A DNA stretch of 64,000 nt from Galerina marginata (lineage: Eukaryota; Basidiomycota; Agaricomycetes; Agaricales; Galerinaceae), in contig JAECYW010000004.1 in assembly GCA_023014335.1 (NCBI GenBank), positions 248,001 to 312,000 of the forward strand, in the 5' to 3' direction. The notes below the pieces were generated by a model. That model saw nothing but the letters and a program-made list of their open reading frames with translations. It was not told the origin of the DNA and ran no database searches. Position numbers and translations under genes: made by a program. This document shows, piece by piece, positions 43,198-55,185 of the stretch. Within the stretch, counting starts at the first letter, position 1. The number at the start of each line of letters is the position of its first letter.

Positions 43198-44336
43198 CTA
43201 ATCCGCACTCGACTTCCGACTCCTTCGTTTGAGACTGATCCGGAGCCCATTCAAGCTCAAACTAGCAAAGAAAGAGCTGCGACCACGATCCGATTCGGAG
43301 TCAGAGTCGTAGTCCCGTTGGTGGTAGTGGTATTCGGAATCAGAATAATTTGGCTGGTTCTATAAGAAGGGAGAGATTGACCAGAAGTCACTGCTGATCA
43401 GTGATGAATATGACGCGACCAAAAATTATCATAAAATGGTAAAAAGAGAGGTGGAAATTAGAAAGAGAGTGGAATAAGTTCAGTGAGAATGACTTATGAT
43501 AAGTAAGAGAGCCGACAACTTACAGCAAATTGAATGTTCTGCCCAGCAGGAACGATAACATATCCTCCCTCGCCCATAGGAACCACGACCGGCTGATTTG
43601 AAGACGGCTGGTAAACTTGCCCATACGAAGGCGATTGAAGGGGGCCCGCGTAATTTGCTTGAGGTTGATACGAGTAGTCCCTTGAACGGGAAGAACGGCG
43701 CGACGAGGAAGGGCGAGAACGAGTATGCGAAGAGGAGCGAGAATACGATTGGTTCACGACAGGCGGCGACGTCACGTAAGGAGCAGGGTATCCAAGTAGC
43801 TGCGGCTGGTAAAACTGGTGCTGCTGTGCGGGGTAGCCGAAATACGACTGCGATGATGCCATCGCCACCGGAACCACCATTCCATTCGAGTTCAGCACCG
43901 TCAGCGATGGTGGTGTGCTGGCTGACCTCTGTGGCATCGGCACGTATGGACCGGTGTTCATGGGGAGGGCGAAAGTGGCTGTCTGTGGACTTGGTCTAAC
44001 TTGGCTCTTGCTTCCCCTGGTGTAGTGACGGCTATCATGATGGTGATTGTGCATTTGGCGATGACGCTTTGAAGAGGAATATGTCGGGGAAACGAGTCCC
44101 TGTGGAGTCGCGTAAAATGCAGGTTGAAGCTGAGGAATTTGGTAAGGGTATTGAGGAGTGGGCTGATATGATTGAAGGGGCGGGTTGTACGTCTCCGAAG
44201 GCGTATGCTCCCCAGGAATTGACATAAATGGGTTAGCAGGTTCATGTTGCTGGGTCTGGTTGACCCACTCCGCAATCTGAGCTTGCTTCACGAGATAGCG
44301 TTCACGGGCGCCAGGGGAGTAGTCGTACTCGGTCAT
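43198..44336 (-). CDS. Ser/Tyr/Gln/Pro-rich protein of unknown function
   Basis: Two exons, 44336-43524 and 43359-43198, separated by a 164-bp intron; phase 0, 324 residues. The start MTEYDYSPGARERYLVKQ, with QIAEWVNQTQQHEP, is a short conserved-looking helix. Most of the rest is low complexity: Pro/Gln/Tyr-rich, an Arg/Ser-rich patch (SRSSSHTRSRPSSSRRSSRS), and a second hydrophobic element MGEGGYVIVPAGQNIQF. Exon 2 is acidic then basic (DYDSDSESDRGRS, LKRRSRKSS). There is no signal peptide or membrane segment. The RS-like patch and composition suggest a nuclear or condensate-type protein, as an inference only. I do not know a named family. The intron is longer than the others in the window; the first AG that keeps the frame open gives a sensible C-terminus. 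Confidence 0.75.
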
Positions 44337-45434
44337 GGAGCAGATGCGCTAGTGAGAGCGGGGAGAGACGGGGAAGAATAAGAAGATAAGTGGAAGTGAT
44401 CTTTGGCGGTCAGCGAGAAACGTGAGGTATGGGCCGATGCTGAAATGTGACAGGAGATGAACGGAAAAGTACGAAATCGTGTCCAGTAGCCCGTTCAAGA
44501 GCCGATTGCCAGCGAGGAAGTAGTCAATGGCGAAAGCATGCTAGGTTTTATATGGTCAGGAAGGCATGATCACATCATACAAGAAGACAAGAACCTTTAC
44601 ACATCAGTGTAGTATGCTCTGTAAATTAACCAGCATACCTTCTTCAGAGTCAGCGTAGCCTTAACAGTGCCTCTCGTACCGAAAATAACCTGCAGTCAGG
44701 CTGTGTCAATTGTGCCGGCAATGGATATTCTTGGGATTCACGTATGAGTTGGTTGATGGACTTAGATGGAGAGCAGTGGGGGGATACTCTGTACTCAACC
44801 TTTGAACAGAAAGCAGTTATATTGGACAAGAAGCAAGAGAGGACCTCTCCAGGCAGCGCTCGCTTTTGTTCGGCAACTCATCAAACTCCCCAAGATTGCC
44901 CTTATATCGGACCAAAGCGCTTCAACGAACTCCTCTAGCATCGTGCCTGATGCAGCTACGCCTCTTGATAGTCTCCTTGAGGCAGTTCAATCTGGGTTAG
45001 ACATGGAAAGAGGATCAGAACGAGTCATTAGCAGCTCTCTGACCGCGCTGGCGCTGTGGCAGTGGCGATCAAAACGTGAGTAGATGACAAACTCCGCCTT
45101 GCCGCTTCGGCAGGGCTTCTTCAAGAGGTCACCCGAGATATAGCGAGTCTGCGAGGCTCGAGCCATCATCGACAAAGGGGAGTTGAGCTTGTGCAATACC
45201 CCATACTCGTTCAGGACTCTTCGTGTCGCTCGGAATGCGTCCCTCCTTAATTTTCCGTACGGCAATGAGTCCCAAGTCTCACCCTAAGTTCCTAACATTT
45301 TGGATTTTAAAAAGCAACTCACCTTTCCCCACCGTCTTCGCCCCTGTTCCACTGGCTACATGTAACGATATATGGGCACTAATAGGCCGGTCATAATTTC
45401 ACCAGTTATAGCTTACCCTCTTCGTCGACCTAGG
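44337..45434. other. Intergenic with an unassigned coding-like frame
   Basis: The plus frame at 44766-45083 (VRQLIKLPKIALISD, LDSLLEAVQSGLDMERG) looks more protein-like than chance but has no partners or motif I recognise. It may be a remnant. Confidence 0.3.
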
Positions 45435-46462
45435 TTATATCCTCTTTCGAGCTGTTGTAACTAACGACCGCCAGACCAAATTCGGCTCTTCAAGAATAGC
45501 CTGCCTGATTCCCTCAAGCAACTTCCCATTTCCACACGCTTCCTGTTCCTCTCTATCCCAATCGAGAGTAAAAACGTGCAAGAGGCCTTCCAATTGTTGC
45601 ACAAAACGCCCAACTTCTTCATCACCATTCAACACCATAGTAAACGAATGTTCTTCGATCTGAATCGTCGCATTAGCAATCTCCTGTATTTCTTCGAGCC
45701 GTTCACGGGTCCACGAGGCGTCAAACCATTTCCCGTTCCGAACCATAAATGGCAACGGGTCGGGAAGTGTGCGTGGCGCGCCTGCGATGCGAGAAACTGC
45801 AACGCGGAAGGCGGATGTCCAACCTGCGTCGACCCAGTTCGTCATACCAATCGTGCCACCAGGCTTTGTGACACGGATCAACTCTAGAGGATTACGCATT
45901 TAAATTTTAGCCATGCTCCATATTATAGACGCTCATAAGCAGAGACTTACCACGAAGACCCGAGATTGGATTAGGGAAGCTTTGGAATCCGAAATTAATC
46001 AAAACATGAGTGAAATGGTTGGAAGGAAGGTCAAGCGCCTTTGAGAAAGTGTTATGTATTAGTTCAATAAAAAGGAAATGTCTGAGACGGTAATAAATTT
46101 CTTACCTCCCCGTTCAGTGCTCGGGCTGAAACTTCCAGACCTTCAAAGTGCGCAGTACGTTCCTTGACATACTCGACCATCGGCCCTGAGATATCTCCAC
46201 AAACGACAGTGAGCCTCCCTTCCATGTCTTTCCCTTTCACCATCTCATAGAGCGTGGCAGTGACGATCCCAGTCCCGCACGCGTTATCCAGAACCCTGTA
46301 CTCGGAATCGGCCCACTCTGACCCCGGAGAAAAGCCAACCTGTTGTAATAGAGCTCTTGCTGGAGGACCGGTCGCACGTTCAGCAGTTTCATAGTTTTTC
46401 GCAGCCGACTTGGAGGAGAAGAATTCGGATAGGCCTTGATCGACTGCGGCGGTTGAAGCCAT
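45435..46462 (-). CDS. Class I SAM-dependent methyltransferase
   Basis: Three exons, 46462-46106, 46038-45951 and 45883-45435, give 297 residues with consistent phases. Motif I is VLDNACGTGIVTATL (residues about 56-70), the glycine-rich SAM loop. VVCGDISGPMVEYVK is motif II. LDLPSNHFTHVLINFGFQSF is the post-II segment, followed by LIRVTKPGGTIGMTNWVDAG, the strand after the typical R-x-x-K-P-G-G turn. This places it with UbiE/COQ5-like small-molecule methyltransferases common in fungi. It has no signal peptide. The substrate cannot be told from sequence. The introns are 67 bp each. It is not next to an obvious biosynthetic gene. Confidence 0.88.
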
Positions 46463-48695
46463 CGTCTAAGGGGCAGTAGCTGATGTGTAATAACGACATC
46501 TATATACGCAGTATATTTTTGCCTTGCCGTGAAGGTCGCAGCACCGGCTTATCACCAGGGCAAGTACCTGACCCTGCCACATGACTCAAGCATGCATTTG
46601 CTGGTGCTATGTAAAAAACCTTCGTGAGACGATCACATTATAAACGCTTCTCAGCAAACTCCCATACCTCCTAAAAATATTTGACCAGTGACTGTGATTC
46701 GTGAGAAGCATTAAGTCCAAGGGTGATAGAGCTCACGACGCAAAAAATTTCGGTGAACCGCCGAAACGCTCTGTAGGTCAAGGCGTCCGCAACAGACAAC
46801 GATACAAGTGAGGAGCGGTTAAAAGAGACAAGAGTGAGCCACTACTAATACGCACAAGGAAGTAAGGCAAAATGATAACATAGGCAGTCGCTCGGGAACC
46901 ACCATTGAATGGAGGAATCGAATTGGAAGAGACTGAGCGCTTGAGCATCCATGCGACCACGGGATTGACCAAGTGTTGAGAGAAAGGTTAACATCTTCGG
47001 AACGAAAAACCAAGACACGCCGCAGCCGCACACGCAGCACATAAACGATCGCATAATCATGACTAGGAGTCAAGAGCGGACAGGATTGAACACCGATACG
47101 TGGCCTACGAGCCCGCCTGGAAGTACAGACAGCGATCATGAAGGATGATACACTCAGCACAGAGTCTAACGGAGCGTCAATAGAAGGCCTGGGCGGGAGA
47201 TATGGGTCGATGAGCTGGTTTCGATTCCGGTTCGGTTAAAATCCTGTCGCTTGGTGAGCAGATAGACAAAGTTGACCGGCGAGCAGTTACTGGAGCTTAA
47301 CCCACCTGTTCTTGTGTTCCAATGGTTATTCTTCTTCAGTCCATGGCATGGTTTCACAATGGCTAGTGATTGTACGTCTTTCAGGGTATCGGAATGGGTT
47401 GCTTTTCGCATGTCGTTCATGTTTAAAACGATTAGGAATAGAAAGGAACAATAGGCGGGGAGAATAACACACCTGTCCAGTGGCAAAACCATGTAATGAG
47501 CCATATGCTGCGAATGCTGGTGCTGAACGCTTAACAGCTCGACATCGCTAGCCGATAAACAACCTGGGCGGATTTCAGAAACCCAAAACGCGCTGTATAT
47601 CACCTTGCTTGCTGTGATGCTGAGCTTCAAGTCGAAAATGAGCTGAGTGAGAAGCGAAGTGGGGCTGAGGGTAAGACAAGCAAAGCTACAGACGGAGCCC
47701 AATCAGGCTCTCAGAATTCAGATGCCCGATGAGGTGCTCATCCCCGAGCAACTTGAACTTGAAGATCGTGTTGGAGGGACGCTTCCACATGAGAGACTCG
47801 TCACTAAGCTAATGCTTCGGCTTCAAACAGAAAAAAGTCGAAACTGCAATACGAAATGCGAGGTGTTGGTTCGTTGGTTCGTAGGAAGCAGAGTCGTCGG
47901 CTTATGTAACGAATTGAAATTTATGTCCAGCCGATCGATCAATGTGCGGGCCGAAGTCCACTGTGGGACATTTGAAGGTCAGAGGCTCAGAGCGAGCTCA
48001 TTCGCAAGGCCGTCTACGGTTCATTGAAGTTTGGCTCAACGCACAGCATGTACTCGGCCATGTGGATTTGTAGATCCTGATCGTGAGCAATTGCATCCGA
48101 TCATAATTGTCCAGCCTCAGGTAAGTAACTACCTTCACCAACGCCAGTGCCGTCATTGGCACCATTGTTCGTTGATATCCGTACACAGCGGCAGTGTCAA
48201 TTTTCCTAATTTGAGGTCCCACTAGCCTCATCGACCTTCGGCTAGCGGCTCTCTCAGTACGCCTCTGGGATAATCTCGATGCCTCAGACTGCTTTTTCTA
48301 GCACCTTGTTTCTTTCGTCCGGTTGATATCCTGCTTCCAAACCAACTCCCCATCCACTCCTATATCATTTCGAAGCATATACCGTTGAGTGGGGTAACCT
48401 AAAGCCCCAAAATGCTATCATTGCACCCCGAGTGGATACTACTACCTGACAAGCAAAATTTCATCTCACGCTGGGGCACGTCAAATATGCGAGTGTCTAT
48501 ACACCTCACTGTACTGATGCGTGTCTTCTGGACTGGTATATATACCTCTGTGCTTCTTCTACCTTGCAGCCGTCCTGTCCACCATCCTCCGGTCTAATAG
48601 GGGCTACTCCTTCACCAAGACTCAATCTTCTTTCAGGTTTCGTGAACGAATACCCACTCAAGAGCTTTCAAACATCCTACATCTGCTTTTACATT
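46463..48695. other. Gene-poor stretch, 2.2 kb
   Basis: Minus frames at 47702-47166 and 47160-46819 contain short hydrophobic stretches but no complete gene. The former (LIFDLKLSITASKVIYSAF) faintly recalls a helix of fungal multi-span proteins of unknown function and could be a relic. Confidence 0.3.
48537..48544 (+). promoter_or_regulatory. Possible TATA element of the seven-helix protein gene
   Basis: TATATATA inside the palindrome ggtatatatacc lies about 155 bp before the chosen ATG. Confidence 0.3.
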
Positions 48696-49763
48696 ATGTC
48701 CGGTATCGATGAAAACTTGGGAAACATAGAGGAATTTTTCGCGACAATCGTCGCTACAATTGGATATGTTGTCGTTGTCGGCCTTTATTCTAACTGCTTT
48801 CTGGAACTTCAGAAAAGGCGGTCGTCGTACTCGAAACAAAAATACCGATTCCTAGTCTGCGTACATCACAGTACTTCTACTTCTCAGCACCCTTCTGTTC
48901 GTCCAGCAAATTTTTTCGGTCACAACGTCCCTATTTCGCCCGCTGGCAGGGTCACCTCCGAAATTTATATACATCGATCCTTTTGGTAACGGACTTCATG
49001 GAGGCACTACCTATTTGCTGCCGTTCACATTTTGGGGAGCAGATGGCTTTATGGTATTTATTTCCACATCAAGCTACGAAATTGTTGACAAATTTCTCCA
49101 ACAGATCTGGCGCTGTTTGGCCCTATACCGTGGCATTTCAACTGGTTACCGAATAATATTAATCGTTGTGTTCTCTTCCCTTTCTTTAGCATCGCTTGGT
49201 ACGCTCCATCCTTGATGCGGTGATTCATCTTATCTCATACAGATTTATGTCCAGCGGCTGGGGCATTGACGTTTGTACCATTGTTTGTGGATATTGGAGC
49301 CCTGGCAACCTTTCTCATTTCGTTGGTCTCAGGCATAGCCAACATTATTCTTTCATGCCTCATCGTCCTCCGACTTCTCTATCATCAAAGATATCTTTCC
49401 AAAGTCCTTGGTTCTAGCCACGGATCAGTTTACACAAAAATCATGGTCATGTGCGTTGAATCCTGTGCACTGATTACTCTGGTCTGCGTTGCGTACATAT
49501 GCTTGTTCGTAGTCGGCGACATAAGGTCTGTTATTCCGTTCTTCCTCCTTCCACATGTTTGTGTGAGTGTCGTTGCTCATTTATTCCGGTATCGATCTTA
49601 CAACCCTCATATACCACAGGTCATATCGCCTTTCATGGTTGTCTATCGAGTCGCGAAAGGAATAGAAGCAACAACCACAGCCCCCTCTCCATATATCGTT
49701 CGTGGTTCCGGGCTACCTCAAATTGAAGAAAGCCTTCGTTTTAGGAGTACAACTGCTAGTTAA
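48696..49763 (+). CDS. Seven-helix integral membrane protein, with an apparent frameshift near the start
   Basis: The well-supported exons are about 48856-49053, 49105-49198, 49243-49562 and 49620-49763. The start at 48696 begins MSGIDENLGNIEEFFATIV. The exons encode successive hydrophobic helices: YITVLLLLSTLLFV; a loop ending FWGADGFM then IWRCLALYRG; IILIVVFSSLSLASL; ALATFLISLVSG then IILSCLIVLRLLYHQRYL; CALITLVCVAYICLFVVG; and IPFFLLPHVC joined to VISPFMVVYRVAKG. This pattern (IWRC, LRLLYHQRYL, ISPFxxVYRVA) is typical of a large agaricomycete family of multi-span membrane proteins of unknown role. Between KYRFLV and AYITVL the frame slips by one base near 48857. No intron of normal size explains it, so the copy may be mutated or the assembly may have an error. 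It is next to STE3 in convergent orientation. Confidence 0.7.
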
Positions 49764-50278
49764 CTTTTTCTTGAGAGATGTTCTTGCGCTACGTTCTACA
49801 ACAGGAATGGATAAGAGACACAAGTATCTCCCTTCCTCCCTGACCCATCCTTTCTGAGATCTATCTTACTGGAACAAAATCTATGTTATACAACTATCTG
49901 GTGAATATGATATCTGCGATTTAGTTAACAACATCGCGTCATAAATATATATAGTAATAACTACAACGCGTTACGCAGGTGTATCGTGTTTTTTGGACAG
50001 ACGAGCCTCTACGAAAAGATCAAAATTCGAAAATTATAGAATGGTAAAGGTTTTTGATTTGATTAGAGCGGGTTCTGGTATTGTTGGAGACATTGGATAA
50101 AGGTGGCCATTGATTGACTCCGATTCTGTTTCCGAGATTATTAGTAAATATCGTCGTAGCCTGGAAGGTTCGACGGAGATACTCGCCTTCTTTTTCTCCT
50201 GATTTTTGGGCCTCGACATCAGAAATAGACATTGAGCTAGCGGTGTCGGCGGTGTGAGCGAAAATCAGGGCACCGACA
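49764..50278. other. Convergent intergenic region
   Basis: It holds the 3' ends of both neighbours. The minus frame 50316-50020 is open for 98 residues and follows the STE3 gene in a shifted frame (VGALIFAHTADTASSMSISD); it may be part of the receptor tail. Confidence 0.4.
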
Positions 50279-51438
50279 TCAATATCGTCCTTTCTTGCTT
50301 GTAGGTCGCGGATCACCCGACTGTTCGGAGGATGCAGTGGAGAGTCCGATGAACTTTGCGACTGCCCGATAGGCCGCGCGGTAATTCATCCTCGCTTCCT
50401 CTGCAAACCCGAAGAAAGCAAAGAAATTGAATGCACCGATGACGCCAAGCCAGCGGCCGAGCTCATTAGTGACTGTAGCCAGTCGATCAGATTCCCAGAC
50501 GGAGCGAGGAACAAAGACCACGCGCGAAAAGTGAGAATGCACATCATCCCAGTTCGTCCAAGGCAGAAGGCCGACCTTGACCGCAGCGTAGAGGAAAAAG
50601 CTCGCCACAGGAATCGTCCACAGAAGCTCAAGACACGCAAAGCACATCAACCTCACGTAGAAAGCCGAGGTGAGGTTGCTTTGTTTTTCAAGGAGCTCCT
50701 TGAACTCGATGCGCCGTCTATTGAAGGCTATGATGGTGAGCACCGCATAGCGCGCGGTGACGAGACCAATGAGGATTGGAGGAATGTTGCTCAATACAAC
50801 GAAAACTGGGGAGTTGTAGAAGGCTGGAGTACACCCGATGTCTTCTAGAATATTATATCGATGGCCTTCTGAAATGTAGGCTATTTTCGGGATGAGTTAA
50901 CCGCTCAGTTATCCGTAGAAGAGACATGACGCACCTAAGAGTAGCTCAAGAATTGGCAAACCCAGTCCCAGAGCAAGGTCGAACATGATTTGATGACGCT
51001 TTTCGGACTTGTCAGGAATTGGAATCGTTCCTCGCGCAGTTGTAATACGGTAAAGGCGTCTGAAAATGCATAGAGTAGACGCTGGAATGCCGACACCGCT
51101 TCCAAGGTATATTCTGATACCTACCAGAGCCAACTGAGAAACCTAACCCAAAGGTTTAAGTTAAGTTCAAGCTTACCGATGTCACACCAAACCGGACTCC
51201 AGTTTTCAACATTGCCATTCCAGACGATGGAGTTGATGAATTGATATAGACATGAAACGCCTAGCCACGTCATTAAAAGACACATGCCAGTGTTCCCATC
51301 TGCGAATGTAAATTAGCGAACAGTGTGTGCGATAAATGGCAGTTCAACTTTACTTCTGAGATGCCATGTAAGCGGGATAGCACAAAAGAGAAAGCCGATG
51401 AAGGCGAAGACGGAAAAGACAGTGTTCGAAATAGGCAT
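50279..51438 (-). CDS. STE3: STE3-type pheromone receptor (GPCR)
   Basis: Four exons, 51438-51354, 51299-51177, 51120-50935 and 50880-50279, give 331 residues. It matches basidiomycete B-mating-type receptors: NTVFSVFAFIGF, GNTGMCLLMTW, QFINSIVWNGN, PVWCDIG, VGIPASTLCIFRRLY, EKRHQIMFDL, LGLGLPILELLLG, EGHRYNILEDIGC, SPVFVVLSN, FNRRRIEFKELL, LLWTIPVASFFL, LPWTNWDDVH and RWLGVIGAFNFFAFFGFAEEA. Seven membrane helices result. The exon 2/3 junction was set so that the distance from CDI to GIPA equals the family's. STE3 binds a farnesylated peptide pheromone and signals through a G protein. The C-tail is short; a second open frame (50316-50020) may continue it after a frameshift or unrecognised intron. 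I found no pheromone-precursor gene with a CaaX end nearby, so it could be a non-mating-type receptor paralogue. Confidence 0.92.
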
Positions 51439-52382
51439 TATACGGCCCTAAGAGTTGAATTTTGGTGGAATGAAGGTCCCGACGGGTGATAAAGGAGCGA
51501 GGAGTTGCCACGAAGTGGTATGCGGACGAGAAGAAGGCCACCAATTCGTGTGCTTTCAGCGAATATATATACGTCTACCTCTGGCATTTCGATGGGGTGC
51601 TTGTTCTATCCGAATGGAATACAAGCGTTGTGGGCGACGATGTGATCGTCAGAACTCGGGTTCCCTGGTTCAGGGAGAGGTTGGAAAGAGAATTCGTACG
51701 CAACTACCAGTCTTCCACATCAAGACGGTGCTTTATGTGAACATCTTTCCCAGAGGTTAACCCCAGTCGAAAGAACGTCGGCTGACAAATGCTACCGTTG
51801 TGGGTCGGATTGTCATTTCTAATTTTAACCCTTGTCAGAGCAGAGCGACCGCGTATGTACTGGCAGTGGGCGCGTCAGTGAATGATGCGGCGTTACGGCG
51901 TAGGACTCCTTGAAACTGAACAAGAGCTTGAAGGGTAAATCGTGTGGCTCTTCGAACCTCAAAGAAGACGTACGACGCACCAGAGTCTAAACGAAGAACC
52001 ATGGAACCGGCGCGGACGCACCATACGGAGCCCACATTTCTGCGATATTAGCCTTAAGGCGAGTGCTGGCTGGTGCACCCACTGGGATCCGTTCCCTAGC
52101 GTTGTGTACTATTACGACCATTCAAGGCCCACAGATTCTGACGATAATATCCAGACTACCGCCTTACAAGGGCATGGCTGCTTCTGGAATCTGGATGCCA
52201 CTGTAACCTACAGAGAGGAGACGAACACTTCAGTGACACAAGACAGCGTTTCGAGTATTCGTATACCTCTCTACAACATTTCTAAAACCGAACGACCATT
52301 TTGCGCCTTAAGTTTCCCATCATCCTCCCTTGTTCTTTTCCTTCCTTGTCCCCTTTCGATTTGAAGAAGACGGATTCCCGGT
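51439..52382. other. Upstream region of STE3
   Basis: The plus frame 51942-52364 (140 residues) has no recognisable motif. I found no short CaaX-ended frame here. The region ends at dispersed-module copy 5. Confidence 0.4.
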
Positions 52383-52610
52383 GAAGTAGGCTTATCAGGC
52401 TAACTCTATAGATCTAGCCGTTCAGGTCTGGCAATGTTCGGATAGTGCGTCGAGTAGCCGTGCAGTATAGCGTTGCGAGCAAGGTAGTGATTATGTACGC
52501 TCAGCAAGGGGAAAAATCTAGAGGAAAACCGCGCTGGCAACGTTGCACAGCCACTGATGTCATCCAATGATTCTAATCTAATCTAAGCTCGGGCACTGAC
52601 TTGGCACTGA
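52383..52610 (+). repeat. Dispersed module, copy 5
   Basis: It contains gtaggcttatcaggc, gcgtcgagtagccgtgcag, ttgcacagccactgatg and ctaatctaatctaagctcgg in order. It lies 0.95 kb upstream of STE3. Confidence 0.7.
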
Positions 52611-53591
52611 CCTACATCGGCGAATATTTTCATTCATTGCGCATGCCGCGCCCGGACTATCTTTCTGGGGGTGTAAAATGCACGGCAAGTCTCGATTTCG
52701 CAAAGTCACGCATCCCTGCCGTAGTATTGGCAAGATAGTGACTGGAAAAATTCAAACAACGTACCGTCGGGATTGTGTACACCCGTCAAAATAATCCGGA
52801 CGCGGGAGTACATGTCAGTCCGACTGGCTGATGAAAGAACAAAACGGGGGTTACAGTACTCATTATGTACATACTTTGAAGTCGTTCAAAAATCCGTTAA
52901 TCCCGACATTCAACCGTTTCTCGAGCTGGACGAAACACAAAATAGAGCAGGAAATATTAATCCGGCAATATTTCCCTCAGTCAAGGTGCCGGGAGGCTGG
53001 AGGTAAAGCGACGAGAACGAGGAGAGTCGAATTTGGAATAAATGTAAGTTAAGGAGGCAGTACATAATACATATAATCCATTAAATAAATTAGCCTTAGC
53101 TTCGCCGTGTTTCTCGTAAAACCACTCGGTCGGGCTTCAAAGCTTTAAGCTTCTAAGTTCAAGGAGAGCCGGTCGTTTCGATCGCTCTGCCAATCTGGAG
53201 GTCGTATCGAGCTCGCCTGACGCCCACGATATTAGAGTATGTACTATGAGTTGTCGAACTGGGCTTTCGCCGCGTGTCGAGAGGAATAATCGGTCGCGTG
53301 TCGAGTCAAGAGGGATAAATGATGACAAGGTGGTCAGCGATCGGGAAACGTCGCTATATGCGCGTCGTGAGTCGTTTTAGAGACAGGGTTTTTGTGTCCA
53401 GTCTCGAGGTGTGAGCAACAAGTTAAGTCGGGTTCTTGGGGGTGCGACGCGACGCAGACAGCGTCCAAGAAGCGCGTCATCGATACGTTCACCCTCCCAA
53501 CCGACCATACACCCGTCGATAGACTTGGAAGGCGATAACGCCCAAGCAGCCCTTCATCGACCCTTCCACCCTTCCCCGGATCAGACCCAAC
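52611..53591. other. Intergenic
   Basis: I see no gene or repeat that I can support. Confidence 0.4.
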
Positions 53592-55185
53592 TCACGACCC
53601 GATCCCAGCCAACACCGCAAACACATCCTCCTGCCTCTCCCTAAACGCCCTCAACCTCGTCATACCCAAACTAAGCGCATTCACCCGATTCGCAAACGCC
53701 ACCGCGCGGCCCTCCACGCTCCTCCTCCCACTCCCATCCCTTTCCCTTTCCCTCTCTCCATCCCTCCTCCTCTGCCCATCCTCACCCGAACGCGAACGAG
53801 AATGAGAACCAGAATCATACCCCACCCCACCCTCCAACACCCTCCTCACCCTCTCCATCCTCCCAACCGGCACCTCCCTCCCCCTCTCCGCACACCCCAT
53901 CGCAACCCGATCATCCTCCTCCTCCATCTCCCTCGCCGCCCTCCCAATACTCGCCAGCTCCGCCATAAAAGGCCTCAGCTCCCTCGGACACTCCTCTATC
54001 CTCAGCTTCTTCCCCAACACGCCCACTATCTCGCCTTCCGCTGTTAAGGAAGTGGTGGCGACGAGGAGAATGGCGAAGGAGACGGAAGCGAAGTACGCAC
54101 GTGGTCTGTCGGTGTGCAGGAGGGAGAGGAGGGAGGGGTGCGCTTCGAGTGCGTCTGCGAGGGAGGCGTAGAGGGTTTCGCGGATGAATTCTATGGCGGG
54201 GGATTCTTGGGTTAGGAGGGAGGGGGTGGGTGAGCGGTTGTTGATGGAGTTTGTTGAGCTTGAGGGAGAGGAGGGGGGGTGCGCGGACGTGGACGTGGGG
54301 GCGGAGGCGGAGTAGGGAGATAGAAGACCTGAGGTTTGCGGTGGGACGCCATGGTTCTGGCTCTGATGCTGGTTTACATTGACACCCGGACGCAGCGGGA
54401 GCGGCGGGCTATGCATCGCCGGTGGTAGCTGCGTCGAAGCCACCGACTCCAAACTCTGCCTCGGCGAATGCATAGGGGACGAACCAGGCGAAGGCGACGC
54501 ATCATACATCGGCGGCGGAGCAAACGACGCCTTCCTCGGACTCGGCGTCTCCGGACCCGCTCCCGCATCGAGCGCAGCTTGCAAATCCGCGTTATACCGG
54601 TCCTGAAACGACCTCCTCTGGGAGATCTCGATGGCTACTGCGCGCAGGTCCGCTGCTATGCCGTTGATGAGCTGCGTTTGCTGGTCTCCTTGTCGGTCTC
54701 CGTTGGCAGCAGAGGCAGGGACGAGGAGGGGCTGGAGCCCACATATAACCCGCGCCAAATCATGCTGCGCCTCCGGCTCCAAGCTCTGGATAGAGGGTAC
54801 CGCGTTCGCCCATACGCGGAGGAAGGAGACGAATGCGGGGGGACAGTTCTCGTATGACAGTTCTTGGTGCTGCTCTGAACCCGCTGATCCACGGGATTTG
54901 GAGGATCGGGGGAGGGGCACGGAGGGTGGGTTCGTGGTACATCTTAGAGCGGCGAAGTAGAGGCATAGAGCGGGTCCTAGGGTTAGGAGGACAGTTTCGG
55001 GTGAGCTGAGTGGTTTGACATTAGAAGAAGTAGAGTGATGACGTACCTGTAATCATCAAATCCCCCTCTGCACTCGCCAACACGTCCACATCGAGGAGAC
55101 GCTCCGCCTTGGCTTGGGTGAGGGAGGATTTGAGGTAGCTGTGGAAGCTGTCTTGGATGGATTGTTCTGATAGCTGCGAGTTCAT
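53592..55185 (-). CDS. Basidiomycete-type protein of unknown function with disordered middle
   Basis: Two exons, 55185-55047 and 54976-53592 (70-bp intron, phase 1), give 507 residues. The N-terminal domain (residues 1-150) is helical and looks ordered: LSEQSIQDSFHSYLKSSLTQ, AERLLDVDVLASAEGDLMIT, GPALCLYFAALRC, SFLRVWANAVPSI, LARVICGLQPLL. Residues about 180-300 are Ser/Pro-rich and likely disordered (SPSPGSSPMHSPRQS). A second ordered part follows: IEFIRETLYASLADALEA, AYFASVSFAILLVATTSL, ELRPFMAELASIGRAAREME. It ends with a charged RERERD tract and VNALSLGMTRLRAF. There is no signal peptide; AYFASVSFAILLVATTSL could be a single hydrophobic helix. I do not recognise the family. The strand is GC-rich compared with its surroundings, which explains many spurious overlapping frames. 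Confidence 0.8.

Noticed and set aside
51864..51903. Short frame ending with Cys-Gly-Val-Thr-Ala before a stop near STE3
   Set aside because: The Cys is five residues from the end rather than four, and no start with the usual pheromone-precursor layout precedes it.
53802..54966. Several long plus and minus frames, some Arg- or Pro-rich
   Set aside because: They overlap the GC-rich 507-residue gene and reflect its composition; only that frame has ordered domains and a matching upstream exon.
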